The notes beneath the pieces are model-generated. The model saw only the letters and a list, made by a program, of their open reading frames with translations. It ran no database searches and was not told the origin of the DNA. Shown one piece after another: positions 25,610 through 35,320 of a stretch of DNA of 64,000 nucleotides; the first letter of the stretch is position 1; each line of letters opens with the position of its first letter. Position numbers and translations under genes: made by a program. Source of the DNA: Perlabentimonas sp964554585. GTDB taxonomy: Bacteria > Bacteroidota > Bacteroidia > Bacteroidales > Tenuifilaceae. The stretch is taken from positions 37,367-101,366 of the forward strand of contig CAZKPD010000001.1 in assembly GCA_964554585.1 (NCBI GenBank), written 5' to 3'.

Positions 25610-27812
25610 ATGAGAAAAATACTAATTTGGGTACTAATCTCCTCTCTGCCTTTCAGCATCTTTGGGCAGGGTGCGGTGGGCACTTGGAGAGACCATTTTT
25701 CATTTCGATCCGGGCAAAGGGTGACAGCTTCGGCTGATAGGGTTTTTGTGGCCGTTTCCAATGGGGTCTTTTGGTACGATTTAAACCTCGGTAGCCTTGA
25801 GACATTGACTACCGTTAAAGGGTTGAATGATGTGGATGTTTCAGCCCTTGGGTATTCTCCCTACAGCAATTTGCTATTGGTGGGTTATGGCAACGGGAAC
25901 ATCGACCTTGTGTATCCCGATAGGATTGTAAACCTCCCCTTTATCATGCAAAAACCCATGCAGGGGTCTAAAAGTATAAACGACTTCTTTTTTATTGACA
26001 ATGAAAGGGTTTTTGTGTCCACAGGATTTGGAATTGTAGTACTTAATTTGTCAAAAAACGAAATATCTGATACCTATTATATTGGAACAGGTGGAAGTGG
26101 TGAGGTGGTTTGGAAAACCGTTTTGTATAAAGAGCGAATATATGNNNNNNNNNNACACCATGGTTGTTTTTGATGGCCATCTCTTGATAAACCAGTCTAA
26201 TGCTACCGGAATTGCAGATGTTGTTCGAGTGTTTGATGGGAATCAGTGGGATGTTTTACCCACACCTTATACTGATATTTTCTCGTTTAAAGTAACTGTT
26301 GACCGTTTTGCTATTTGCTCAAAGCAAACCATTGCCATTTACAAAAACCTTAATGCTTACCCCGAGGAGGTTGGAACCTATGGGGGAAACTATAGCTCGT
26401 TTAAACCCAATGATGTTGTTCTGTTAAAATCCAATATGCTGGCTGTTGCGGATAATGATTACGGAATGGCCCTTAGGGAGAATGGCTCTTGGAAAACGGC
26501 TTCACCCAACGGACCCTTTACCGACAAAACCTATTATGTGTACCAGTCCAATGATAAAATGTATGTTACTGCCGGAGGCAGAACCGATTCGTGGGGCAAC
26601 ATGTATACGGCCCTTGGTTACCATGTTCTTTCCGAAGGAAGATGGGGGTCCAAAGTAAATGCTGACTATTGGGATGCTGTTCGCATCATTGAGAATCCCT
26701 TTGCTCCCGGGGAATTGTATATAGGCTCATGGGGTGATGGCTTGGTGGTATACCGTGACGGGCAAGTAGTAGCACATTACGACCCACAAAACAGCTCGCT
26801 TCAAAGCATCCTTCCCGGCCGTTACTGTAGGGTAGGAGGGTTGGCATTTGATAAGAACAGATACCTCTGGGTGACCAACTCGGGGGTACCCAATACTGTA
26901 TCGGTTCTATCGCCCGAAGGGGTGTGGAAAGGGTTTTCGTACCAATCGCTTATGAATACAGAGCGAATTTCCGATATCGTATATTCTCCCAATGGGCATC
27001 TTTGGGTAATTAGCCCAACCGAAGGCGGATTCTTGGTTATTGATCCAGGGGATAACCCAATGTCGCAGCAAAGCCATACGGTTAGGGCTTTTAAACCCGT
27101 GTCTGCAGATGGTGAAAGCTTACCTAAAGACATTTACAGCATTGCATTTGACAGGAACGGATACTTATGGATAGGAACTACCGAAGGGGTTATGGTGAGC
27201 TATAACCCCGGTAAAGTTCTCGATAAATCGGAGTTTAGCATACAGCGGGTTAAGATACCCGATGTGGTTGAAGATGTGGCTGCATATCTGCTTGAGTATG
27301 AAACCATCACCTCTATAGCTGTTGATGGCGCCAATCGTAAATGGTTCGGGACTATGCGCTCGGGCGTGTTCCTTCATTCTGCTGATGGCGTTAATCGGCT
27401 TCATCATTTTAATAAGAACAATAGCCCCTTACCCTCAAATACGATTCAGAGTATAAACATACACCCCAAAACCGGAGAGGTATTTATTGCCACCGATAAG
27501 GGTTTGGTTTCGTACCGGAGTGATGCCACTGAACCAAGCAGCCGATTTGGTAAAGTGTATGCTTTCCCCAATCCCATTCGTCCCAACTATCATGGAATAA
27601 TTACCATTACCGGTTTGATGGATAAGACCACCGTTAAAATTACCGATGCGGCCGGGAATCTGGTTTACGAAACCGAAAGTTTGGGCGGTCAGGCCACGTG
27701 GGATGGAAAAAACAGGTATGGCAATAGGGTGGCTTCGGGAGTGTATCTCTTCTTCTGTTCCGACAGGAATGGAGAAGAAACAGCCGTAGGTAAACTGCTC
27801 TTTATCCATTAG
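25610..27812 (+). CDS. porZ: Type IX secretion system PorZ-like protein (interrupted by assembly gap)
   Basis: A 10-N gap (26145-26154) splits the gene into 178 codons before and 552 after. Signal peptide about 1-20 (ILIWVLISSLPFSIFGQ), then GTWRDHFSFRSGQRVTA, the opening typical of PorZ, and repeated beta-propeller blades (YLWIGTTEGVMVSYN, RKWFGTMRSGVFLHSAD), ending in a CTD-like beta sandwich (YAFPNPIRP, ASGVYLFFCSD). PorZ is a surface component of the type IX system that helps deliver A-LPS to cargo. The two parts join in one frame if the true gap is a multiple of three; 10 N is probably a placeholder. recO follows after four bases. Confidence 0.78.
26145..26154. other. Assembly gap of ten Ns inside porZ
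   Basis: Ten consecutive n bases. Coding frames on either side differ by one with the printed length, consistent with an arbitrary gap size rather than a mutation. Confidence 0.99.
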
Positions 27813-27816
27813 GTTT

Positions 27817-28548
27817 ATGCTTCAAAAAGCGCGTGGGATAGCCTTACATTCCGTCAGGTATGGCGACAGCAATATGGTAGCCTATTTTTATACCCGTGAA
27901 TTGGGTAGGATAACCCTTATGGTGTATGGAGCTTATGGCAAAGGGAAAAGATCGAAAAAAGCAATCTACTGTCAGCCCTTAACCCTATCCGACCTAGTTT
28001 ACTATGAGCCAAAGGCTCAAGGGATGGGTCGCCTTAAGGAGATTTCTGCTCCTTTTGTGAGCGTATCCATTGCATCTTCGCCTATAAAGTCGGCCATTGC
28101 CCTTTTTTTAGGAGAGGTGATTTACAGGGTAGTGCGCGAAGAGGAGGGCGATCCTGCCCTGTACTCTTTTCTAGAGTTGTCAATTATATCATTAGATACC
28201 ATTGAGGAAGGTGTGGAAAATTTTCACCTCATATTCCTTGCTCAGCTGTCCAAATATTTAGGATTTTACCCTAAGGGTGGAGTTACAGAGCAAAGCCCCT
28301 ATTTTGACTATAGCAGTGGGACCTTTGTAGAGCATGCACCAAGCCATGAATTTTATTTCCCGTTGGGCTATTCGAAGCTCTTGCACCAAGCGCTTACCCA
28401 CGATTACCATTCGGCGTATGAGCTTGATTTGATAGGCCTTAAAAGAACAGACTTTTTAGCGCTGATGCTCAAGTTCTATCAGTACCACACCGATTCCTAT
28501 ACCACATTTCAATCACTCGAGATTCTTCATCAGGTTTTTAGCCGTTGA
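27817..28548 (+). CDS. recO: DNA repair protein RecO
   Basis: 243 residues. The N-terminal OB fold begins ARGIALHSVRYGDSNMVAYF and continues TRELGRITLMVYGAYGKGK; the helical remainder matches RecO (LSKYLGFYPKGG, YFDYSSGTF). The C4 zinc-binding cysteines of some RecO proteins are absent, as is common in Bacteroidota. RecO loads RecA onto SSB-coated single strands together with RecR in the RecFOR pathway. It starts four bases after porZ and is likely co-transcribed. Confidence 0.9.
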   Translation: MLQKARGIALHSVRYGDSNMVAYFYTRELGRITLMVYGAYGKGKRSKKAIYCQPLTLSDLVYYEPKAQGMGRLKEISAPFVSVSIASSPIKSAIALFLGEVIYRVVREEEGDPALYSFLELSIISLDTIEEGVENFHLIFLAQLSKYLGFYPKGGVTEQSPYFDYSSGTFVEHAPSHEFYFPLGYSKLLHQALTHDYHSAYELDLIGLKRTDFLALMLKFYQYHTDSYTTFQSLEILHQVFSR

Positions 28549-28598
28549 GGGGTGAAGGGATTATCGTTTACCTTTGGTTTTATTGAATCTGCCACACA

Positions 28599-28614
28599 AA
28601 AGGTCGCGACCTTT
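28599..28614. repeat. Perfect 16-bp palindrome just upstream of an aminotransferase promoter
   Basis: AAAGGTCGCGACCTTT is self-complementary with no spacer and ends four bases before the -7 element at 28618-28625. That is the position expected for a repressor or activator operator. No T-tract follows, so a terminator for recO is unlikely. Confidence 0.55.
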
Positions 28615-28617
28615 GCT

Positions 28618-28625
28618 TATATTTG
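28618..28625 (+). promoter_or_regulatory. Bacteroidota -7 element upstream of the aminotransferase gene
   Basis: TATATTTG matches TAnnTTTG; the start codon is at 28656, giving a leader of about 25-30 nt. The expected -33 region is occupied by the palindrome at 28599-28614. Confidence 0.5.
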
Positions 28626-28655
28626 CAAACCTACTGTTTTAAATAAGACTAATCC

Positions 28656-29798
28656 ATGTTCAAATCCCTACATATTCAACCCGAGGGTGAGCTTACTGCT
28701 ACTTTGGCAAAATTTGCCCAACAGACAAAAGCCATTAATCTGTCTAATAACCATAGCGATTTTCCTTGTCCCCCGGAGCTGCTCAGCTCACTGATAAAAT
28801 TTATCTCTGAGGGAAAAAACAAGTATGCTCCAGGAGAAGGGGTATGTGCTCTTCGAGAGCTTATAGCAAATAGGTATGCCAATGACTTTGGAATAGATTT
28901 CAACCCCCAGACTGAAATAACCATTACGGCAGGTGCAACACAGGCAATCTATACGGCCATCTCATCACTGGGAATTAAAGAGGATGATGAGGTTATTGTA
29001 TTCGAACCCGCATTCGAAACCTATGTGCCATCCATTGAGGCTCGTGGGGCTCGCCCCATCTTTTTCCATCTCAATGCTCCCGATTTTAGTATAGATTGGT
29101 CGGCATTCAGTAAGCTTATTAGCCAGAAAACGAAGCTGGTTATACTTAACAATCCTCACAGTCCTACCGGAAAAATAATGTCGGAGGAGGCGATGGAACA
29201 TCTGCAGCGTTTGTTAATCGGAACTCAGATTAATGTGTTAAGCGACGAAACCTTTGCCGATATGGTATATGATGGCATTGCGCCCATTAGCATTGCGCGC
29301 TATCCCCTATTGGCACAGCGTGCTGCCATTGTTGGGTCGTTGGGTAAGGCGTTATGTGTACCCGGATGGAGAATAGGTTACTGCATTGCTCCAGAACCCA
29401 TTATGTCTTCGTTTCGAAAGGCGCATAACTACTTGGTTAGCTCAGTTAATCTTCCCGTGCAATTGGCACTGGTAGACTATCTCTCACAAAAAGTAACCTG
29501 GTCTCCCTATCGGAATGATTTTCAGCAAAGGAGAGATTTTTTTGCCTCACTATTGAGTGGTACCAAACTGAAATATGAGCACGTACAGAGCGGATATTTC
29601 CAAGTGTGCGATTTTAGTCAAATCTCTTCGGAATCCGATGTGGATTTCTGCATTAGGTTGGCCCAAGAGTATGGGGTAACCGCTTATCCCGTTTCTAAGC
29701 TCTACCACGATAACCTTGACCAATCATTGGTAAGGCTCTGTTTTGGGAAAGATGAGAAGGAGCTGACCTTAGCCGCAGAGCGGCTTTCGCAGCTGTAG
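28656..29798 (+). CDS. Class I/II PLP-dependent aminotransferase (methionine aminotransferase-like)
   Basis: 380 residues, fold type I aminotransferase. Signatures: ITAGATQAIYTAISSLG (cofactor phosphate binding), LNNPHSPTGKIM (Asn of the NPHNPTG motif), SDETFADMVYDG (PLP-contacting Asp) and GSLGKALCVPGWRIGY with the PLP lysine. The closest type by eye is the methionine/kynurenine aminotransferase (YbdL/KAT) group; substrate is an inference. It may be controlled through the palindrome in its promoter. GH3 starts 32 bases downstream, so the two may share a transcript; GH3 enzymes use amino acids as acceptors. Confidence 0.88.
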   Translation: MFKSLHIQPEGELTATLAKFAQQTKAINLSNNHSDFPCPPELLSSLIKFISEGKNKYAPGEGVCALRELIANRYANDFGIDFNPQTEITITAGATQAIYTAISSLGIKEDDEVIVFEPAFETYVPSIEARGARPIFFHLNAPDFSIDWSAFSKLISQKTKLVILNNPHSPTGKIMSEEAMEHLQRLLIGTQINVLSDETFADMVYDGIAPISIARYPLLAQRAAIVGSLGKALCVPGWRIGYCIAPEPIMSSFRKAHNYLVSSVNLPVQLALVDYLSQKVTWSPYRNDFQQRRDFFASLLSGTKLKYEHVQSGYFQVCDFSQISSESDVDFCIRLAQEYGVTAYPVSKLYHDNLDQSLVRLCFGKDEKELTLAAERLSQL

Positions 29799-29830
29799 AG
29801 TTAATTGTGTTATGCTAAAAATATAGTGTT

Positions 29831-31342
29831 ATGGCCATACTTGCTTCGGTAGCCAGCTGGATAAAGATTAAGCGGCTACATCAGATTGACCTGTTTCGGA
29901 GGTTTCCCATGCAGGTGCAAGAGGAGACCCTTGAAAAGTTGTTGACCAAAGCCAAGAGCACCTGTTTTGGTAAACAGTACTCATTCGACACCATCGATTC
30001 CATCGATAAATTCCAGCAAAGGGTTCCCATTATGGATTACGATGCGCTGCTCCCTTATGTGGAGATGCTTAGAGAGGGGGAATCGGGCGTGCTGTGGCCC
30101 TCAAAAATTAAGTGGTTTGCCAAATCATCGGGTACGACAGGCAATAAAAGCAAATTTATTCCGGTGAGCAATGAAGCGCTGGAGGATTGCCACTTTAGAG
30201 GCGGCAAAGATGTACTGCTGCTCTATGCAGATATGTTTCCAGAGACCAATGTCTTTTCGGGAAAAGGGTTAACATTGGGTGGTAGCCATCAGATAGATTC
30301 ACATAACAATGAGCTATTCTACGGAGACCTTTCTGCCATTCTGATTGAAAATATCCCATGGTGGGCAGATCTGATAAGAACACCCAGCCAAAAGGTTGCT
30401 CTTATATCCGATTGGGATGTGAAGTTGGAGAAGCTGATAAAGGAATCCATTCAGGAGAATGTTACCAATTTTGCAGGTGTTCCCTCTTGGAACCTGGTAA
30501 TGATAAAACATATTCTGGAATATACCGGGAAGAGCAACCTACTGGAGGTTTGGCCTAACCTAGAGCTGTTTATCCATGGAGGTGTCAGTTTCTCGCCCTA
30601 TCGTGAGCAGTTTAAAAAGTTAATCCCCTCACCTCAAATGAACTACATGGAAACCTATAACGCCAGTGAGGGATTCTTTGCCATACAAGAGGATTTAAAG
30701 TCGAGCGATATGCTGCTTATGCTCGATTATGGGGTATTTTATGAGTTTATTCCTATGGAGGATTTTGGTTCTCCAAATCCCAAGGTGTTAACATTGGCCG
30801 ATGTGGAACTTCACAAGAACTATGCAATTGTAATTACCACAAACTCGGGTTTGTGGCGATACCTATTAGGTGATACGGTTATTTTTACTTCAAAGAATCC
30901 GTATAAAATTAAAATTAGCGGAAGGACAAAGCATTTTATCAATGCTTTTGGTGAGGAGCTCATTATTGATAATGCGGTGAATGCTCTAAGGATTGCATGT
31001 AATAGGACCGGTGCGGAAATTACCGACTATACCGTAGCTCCTAGATATATGGATGAAAATGTGTCGGGTGCACATGAGTGGCTCATTGAGTTTGCGGTAG
31101 AACCTAGCGATTTAAACTTCTTTATTACTACCCTAGATAATGCGCTTTGTGCAGAGAATTCTGACTATGAAGCAAAAAGGTATAAGGGCATAACCCTATC
31201 GGATCCCATTGTTCGTGTATTGAAACCCAAGACTTTTTATAACTGGATGCGCGCACAAGGGAAGTTGGGAGGCCAAAATAAAGTACCTCGGCTTAGCAAT
31301 ACGAGGGAATATGTGGATTCCATATTGAAAATGATAGAATAG
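29831..31342 (+). CDS. GH3 family acyl-acid amido synthetase-like protein
   Basis: 503 residues with the adenylate-forming GH3 motifs: AKSSGTTGNKSKFIPVS (ATP phosphate loop), YMETYNASEGFFAIQ (Y-x-ASEG), LWRYLLGDTVIFTSKNP and KISGRTKHFINAFGEEL. GH3 proteins are best known in plants, where they activate acyl acids such as auxin or jasmonate as adenylates and join them to amino acids. Bacterial members are widespread in Bacteroidota but have unknown substrates. The protein is full length and all ATP-binding motifs are intact, so an active ligase is expected. Cytoplasmic. Located between an aminotransferase and an exported propeller-like protein (10 bases downstream). Confidence 0.87.
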   Translation: MAILASVASWIKIKRLHQIDLFRRFPMQVQEETLEKLLTKAKSTCFGKQYSFDTIDSIDKFQQRVPIMDYDALLPYVEMLREGESGVLWPSKIKWFAKSSGTTGNKSKFIPVSNEALEDCHFRGGKDVLLLYADMFPETNVFSGKGLTLGGSHQIDSHNNELFYGDLSAILIENIPWWADLIRTPSQKVALISDWDVKLEKLIKESIQENVTNFAGVPSWNLVMIKHILEYTGKSNLLEVWPNLELFIHGGVSFSPYREQFKKLIPSPQMNYMETYNASEGFFAIQEDLKSSDMLLMLDYGVFYEFIPMEDFGSPNPKVLTLADVELHKNYAIVITTNSGLWRYLLGDTVIFTSKNPYKIKISGRTKHFINAFGEELIIDNAVNALRIACNRTGAEITDYTVAPRYMDENVSGAHEWLIEFAVEPSDLNFFITTLDNALCAENSDYEAKRYKGITLSDPIVRVLKPKTFYNWMRAQGKLGGQNKVPRLSNTREYVDSILKMIE

Positions 31343-31351
31343 CGATTAAGC

Positions 31352-32110
31352 ATGAGAAGATTTGCTCCAGCCATATGGGTCTTTGCGATTCTATCCCTGC
31401 TTGCTCAGCACCAAGGGATAGGGCAGCCAATCTCTGCCGATGGCATGGGAAAATTTTGGGTGCTGGAAGGGAGCAAAGTATTCTGTATTGATTCGAACGG
31501 GGATAAGGGTACCCCTTTTTCTCGGATTGATTTGGGCGTTCCTACCTCTATTGATGCTGAGGATCCTTTCAGGATTGTAGTTTTCTATGGGGGAACGCAA
31601 AATTTGGCGGTTCTTAATAATGATGCAGGGATTATCGGCAAACCTGTAAATTTGAGTTCTCTTGGGCTTGGAGAAGCCCTGTTTGCAGCTCGTTCTCCTT
31701 TGGGTGGAGTGTGGCTGGCAATGGACGGTGAGCATGCTATAGTTCGGCTGAATAAACATTTGAACCAAGTGGAACAGACCATAAAACCTCCACGATTCGA
31801 CATTATGGGGTTACTTGAGCATGAGGGCAATCTGTATGCGGCTTTCCTAAACGGATCTATTCTTGTTTTTGATACCTATGGATCGGTTATGGATACGTAT
31901 ACCTTTGCTCCATTTGATGCTTTTTTGCTCCATGGAAATAGCCTATTTATTGTTAGAGGGGATAAAGTTGTGGAGCACTCCCTTGAGCAGCCCAGCAAGA
32001 TTGTGGGCGTTTACCATTGTAATTCTGTTAATTACCTTACATTTCATCGGGGCAAGCTCTCTTTTTATGATGGAACACGGATTGTCTTTTGCGAAAAAAA
32101 GGGTCAGTAA
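31352..32110 (+). CDS. Exported hypothetical protein, beta-propeller-like
   Basis: 252 residues with a signal peptide (AIWVFAILSLLAQHQGIGQ). The mature part is a series of short repeated strands with alternating hydrophobic residues and turns (GMGKFWVLEGSKVFCIDSNG, GGVWLAMDGEHAIVRLN, EGNLYAAFLNGSILVFDTYG), which suggests a partial beta-propeller of about five blades. No catalytic motif and no type IX sorting tail are seen. It begins 10 bases after GH3, so it probably belongs to the same transcript. Function unknown. Confidence 0.7.
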   Translation: MRRFAPAIWVFAILSLLAQHQGIGQPISADGMGKFWVLEGSKVFCIDSNGDKGTPFSRIDLGVPTSIDAEDPFRIVVFYGGTQNLAVLNNDAGIIGKPVNLSSLGLGEALFAARSPLGGVWLAMDGEHAIVRLNKHLNQVEQTIKPPRFDIMGLLEHEGNLYAAFLNGSILVFDTYGSVMDTYTFAPFDAFLLHGNSLFIVRGDKVVEHSLEQPSKIVGVYHCNSVNYLTFHRGKLSFYDGTRIVFCEKKGQ

Positions 32111-32145
32111 AATTCATTCTGCCTATTTTATTTGTACTTTTAAGG

Positions 32146-32178
32146 TTTTGTCACAATAATTGGTAACCGATAATTTTG
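32146..32178 (+). promoter_or_regulatory. Near-ideal promoter of the deoxynucleoside kinase gene, nearly leaderless
   Basis: TTTTG at 32146-32150, a 20-base spacer, then TAATTTTG at 32171-32178 match both boxes of the Bacteroidota housekeeping promoter (TTTG-N19-21-TAnnTTTG). The start codon is only eight bases after the last G, so the expected mRNA start would leave a leader of about 0-4 nt. Confidence 0.6.
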
Positions 32179-32185
32179 TAGAACA

Positions 32186-32800
32186 ATGCATATAGCAGTA
32201 GCGGGTAACATTGGTTCAGGAAAAACAACCCTTACGGGTTTACTTTCCAAGCATTATGGATGGAGGGCTCAGTACGAAGATGTGGACGATAATCCTTATC
32301 TCAACGATTTTTATGATGATATGCAACGGTGGAGCTTTAACCTTCAAATTTTTTTCCTGAACAGCAGGTTTAATCAAATCGTTGAGATTCACCGTGGGGA
32401 AGAGAATGTGATTCAGGATAGAACCATCTACGAAGATGCCTATATTTTTGCCCCCAACCTCCACGATATGGGGTTAATGTCAACCCGTGACTTTAATAAC
32501 TATTTGAGCCTTTTTAATTTGATGTGCTCCCTTATCAATCCCCCCGATCTGCTTATCTACCTTAGGGCAACCGTACCCACTCTGGTAAAGCAAATTCAGA
32601 AACGGGGTCGTGATTACGAAAAGAGCATCCGAATTGATTACCTCCAACGGCTTAATGAACGCTATGAGGCGTGGATTGAGGGATATAAAAATAATAAGCT
32701 GCTGATTATTGAGGTTGATAATCTCAATTTTTCGGAAAATCCAGCCGATCTTCGTTCCATTATCACACGAATTGATGCGCTAATCCACGGTCTTTTTTAA
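32186..32800 (+). CDS. Deoxynucleoside kinase
   Basis: 204 residues. P-loop VAGNIGSGKTTLTGLLSKH at the N-terminus, the substrate-contacting DDNPYLNDFYDDMQRWSF, QDRTIYEDAYIFA (equivalent of the ERS motif) and RGRDYEKSIRIDYLQRLNERYEAW (lid region) place it with bacterial dNKs (dAK/dGK type), which phosphorylate deoxynucleosides in the cytoplasm for salvage. The P-loop begins at residue 7, so the ATG at 32186 cannot be moved downstream. It is the first gene of a forward block leading to yfhO and ftsX. Confidence 0.93.
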   Translation: MHIAVAGNIGSGKTTLTGLLSKHYGWRAQYEDVDDNPYLNDFYDDMQRWSFNLQIFFLNSRFNQIVEIHRGEENVIQDRTIYEDAYIFAPNLHDMGLMSTRDFNNYLSLFNLMCSLINPPDLLIYLRATVPTLVKQIQKRGRDYEKSIRIDYLQRLNERYEAWIEGYKNNKLLIIEVDNLNFSENPADLRSIITRIDALIHGLF

Positions 32801-32855
32801 CGAATAGTCCGTACCTTTTTTACTTTTTTTTATATACTACCTCCAACAAACTGCC

Positions 32856-35291
32856 ATGAACAGTCTTCTAAAAAAAATATTACCCCATGTTGTGGCCATT
32901 GCCCTTTTTGTAGTGGCAACAATGATTTACTTTTTGCCCTTGTTCCAAGGGCAGGGAATTGCACAGCACGATATAGAGCAGTTCAAAGGGTCGGCCAAAG
33001 AGGTGATTGACCATCGGGAGAGTTTTGGCGAAGAGCCGCTGTGGACCAACTCCATGTTTGGCGGAATGCCTGCCTATCTAATCTCTACCCAATACAAGGG
33101 TAATCTGTTGGCAAAGGTAGATAAGGCTTTGCAGCTGCTTGAACGACCAGCATCATTTATTTTCATTACTTTGTTGGGATTCTACATCCTGCTTTTAACT
33201 CTAGGGGTAAACCCCTGGCTTAGTATTGTGGGAGCTTTTGCTTATGGGCTTTCGTCATACTTCTTTATTGTAATTGCGGCGGGGCACAATGCAAAAATTC
33301 ATGCTATTGCCTATGTGGCACCCATGATAGCAGGCTTTATCATGGCCTTTAGAAAAAAATATTTGGGAGGATTTGCGCTGTTTGCGCTCTTTTTGGGCTT
33401 AAACCTTAATGCAGGACACCTGCAAATTACCTATTATGCTGCTTTTATTCTTATTGCTCTGGGCTTGGCATTCCTAATGGAGGCAATAAAGAACAAAAAC
33501 CTGTTGCCCTTTGGCAAATCGGTGGGAGTTCTGCTTTTGGCCGCCTTGCTGGCAGTAGGGGCAAATTTCTCTAGGCTTTACTTTACCTGGGAGCAAGGGA
33601 AGTATTCTATCAGAGGAGCCAGCGAGCTCACAACCGAGAAGGAGAATAGAACAACGGGGCTGGACAAAGAGTATGCAACGGCCTGGAGCTATGGGGTTGC
33701 CGAAACCTTTAACCTTTTAGTTCCTAATCTTATGGGAGGTTCATCCATGGCCGATTTGGGAACCGATTCTCATATCTACAAATTTTTTGTACAAAATGGT
33801 GTCCCCTCATCCCAAGCCAAGGCCATGACCAAACAGATGCCCGCTTATTGGGGGCCACAGCCTATGACGTCAGGACCGGTATATATAGGAGCCATTGTGG
33901 TATTTCTTTTTGTCCTTTCGCTATTTTTGATTGATGATCGCATAAAGTGGTATTTGTTGGGAGTCACCCTTTTGGGCATTATGCTGGCCTGGGGGCATAA
34001 TTTTATGGGACTTACCAACTTTTTTCTGGACTACTTCCCGGGATATAACAAGTTCCGTACCGTATCCATGATTCTTTACATTGCCCAATTTACCATGCCA
34101 TTGTTAGCATTTATGGGGCTTCGGGAGCTTTTTGTGGGGGATGTATCCAAAGAGCGATTTATGAAAGGCTTTAAATGGTCGGTGGGAATTGTGGGAGGGT
34201 TTTGCCTGCTGTTTATCCTTTTTGGAAAAACCTTTTTCAGCTTCGAGGCAGCAGTAGATAATCAGTATATAGCCGCAGGATATCCTGCCGAGATGTTTGA
34301 AGCATTGCGGTTGGATAGGATGGACCTAATGCGTGCTGATGCCTTTCGCTCTTTAGTATTTATACTTCTATCGGCAGGCATACTTCTGGTTTTCTATCTA
34401 AAAAAGATTAAGCCTATCCATTTTGTGGGCATACTGCTCGTTTTAGTGGTAGCCGATATGTGGACCGTTAACCGTCGCTATCTGAATAATGACAATTTTG
34501 TAACCCAATCCAAGGCCGATGTACCGTTTACCGCAACCGCTGCCGATAGGCAGATACTGGCCGATAAAACGCCCTATTTTAGGGTTTTCAATACAACGGT
34601 AAGCACTTTTAATGATGCGGGTACATCCTATTTCCATAAATCCATTGGGGGATACCATGGTGCAAAGCTTAGGCGTTACCAAGAGCTGATTAACTATCAG
34701 ATTGCACGAAACAATTTTGATGTGCTCAATATGCTCAATACCCGATATATTATAACCGGGGATGAGGGCGGACTAAGGGCACGGTTTAACCCCGATGCAT
34801 TGGGCAATGCTTGGTTTGTTAACCAGGTGCAACTGGTTGGTTCTGCCGATGAAGAGATGGAAGCATTGAATGATTTTAATCCTGCGCAAACCGCAATTGT
34901 GAATCACGAATTTGCCAACGGCATAGAGGGTTATTCTACAGTTGCGAATCCTAGTGATACGATCTACCTAACAGATTATCGGGCAAATCGCCTGGTTTAT
35001 CGTTCGGTACTTTCGGAACCCCGATTGGCCGTTTTTTCAGATATTCATTACCCAAAAGGATGGATCTCAACACTAAACGGTAACGAGGTAGACCACATTA
35101 GAGCCGATTATGTGCTCCGTGCCATGGTAATCCCTTCGGGCGATAATGAAGTGGTGTTCGAGTTCAGGCCCCAAATGTTTAAAACCGGATTTTGGATTGA
35201 TATTGTTGCATCTATTCTCATCCTTTTAGTAACCGTAGGATGGATTGGTAAAGAGGTATACCAATTTGTGGGTAAAGAAATTAAATCGTAA
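32856..35291 (+). CDS. YfhO family multi-pass membrane protein
   Basis: 811 residues. N-terminus KKILPHVVAIALFVVATMIYF, then QGIAQHDIEQFKG and WTNSMFGGMPAYLIS, are characteristic of the YfhO family. About 12 membrane helices occupy residues 10-540, followed by a soluble periplasmic region and a final helix (IDIVASILILLVTVGWIG). YfhO proteins have a GT-C-like fold and have been implicated in glycosylation of envelope polymers in Gram-positives; the role in Bacteroidota is unknown. It belongs to the conserved run with ftsX, DUF3098 and uppP. Confidence 0.88.
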   Translation: MNSLLKKILPHVVAIALFVVATMIYFLPLFQGQGIAQHDIEQFKGSAKEVIDHRESFGEEPLWTNSMFGGMPAYLISTQYKGNLLAKVDKALQLLERPASFIFITLLGFYILLLTLGVNPWLSIVGAFAYGLSSYFFIVIAAGHNAKIHAIAYVAPMIAGFIMAFRKKYLGGFALFALFLGLNLNAGHLQITYYAAFILIALGLAFLMEAIKNKNLLPFGKSVGVLLLAALLAVGANFSRLYFTWEQGKYSIRGASELTTEKENRTTGLDKEYATAWSYGVAETFNLLVPNLMGGSSMADLGTDSHIYKFFVQNGVPSSQAKAMTKQMPAYWGPQPMTSGPVYIGAIVVFLFVLSLFLIDDRIKWYLLGVTLLGIMLAWGHNFMGLTNFFLDYFPGYNKFRTVSMILYIAQFTMPLLAFMGLRELFVGDVSKERFMKGFKWSVGIVGGFCLLFILFGKTFFSFEAAVDNQYIAAGYPAEMFEALRLDRMDLMRADAFRSLVFILLSAGILLVFYLKKIKPIHFVGILLVLVVADMWTVNRRYLNNDNFVTQSKADVPFTATAADRQILADKTPYFRVFNTTVSTFNDAGTSYFHKSIGGYHGAKLRRYQELINYQIARNNFDVLNMLNTRYIITGDEGGLRARFNPDALGNAWFVNQVQLVGSADEEMEALNDFNPAQTAIVNHEFANGIEGYSTVANPSDTIYLTDYRANRLVYRSVLSEPRLAVFSDIHYPKGWISTLNGNEVDHIRADYVLRAMVIPSGDNEVVFEFRPQMFKTGFWIDIVASILILLVTVGWIGKEVYQFVGKEIKS

Positions 35292-35320
35292 TAATGGTAT
35301 CCCTTTTATGTTTGATAAGC

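Noticed and set aside
25610..26173. PorZ as two separate genes with a frameshift
   Set aside because: The apparent frame change coincides exactly with the N gap; the sequences before and after are a continuous PorZ-like protein.
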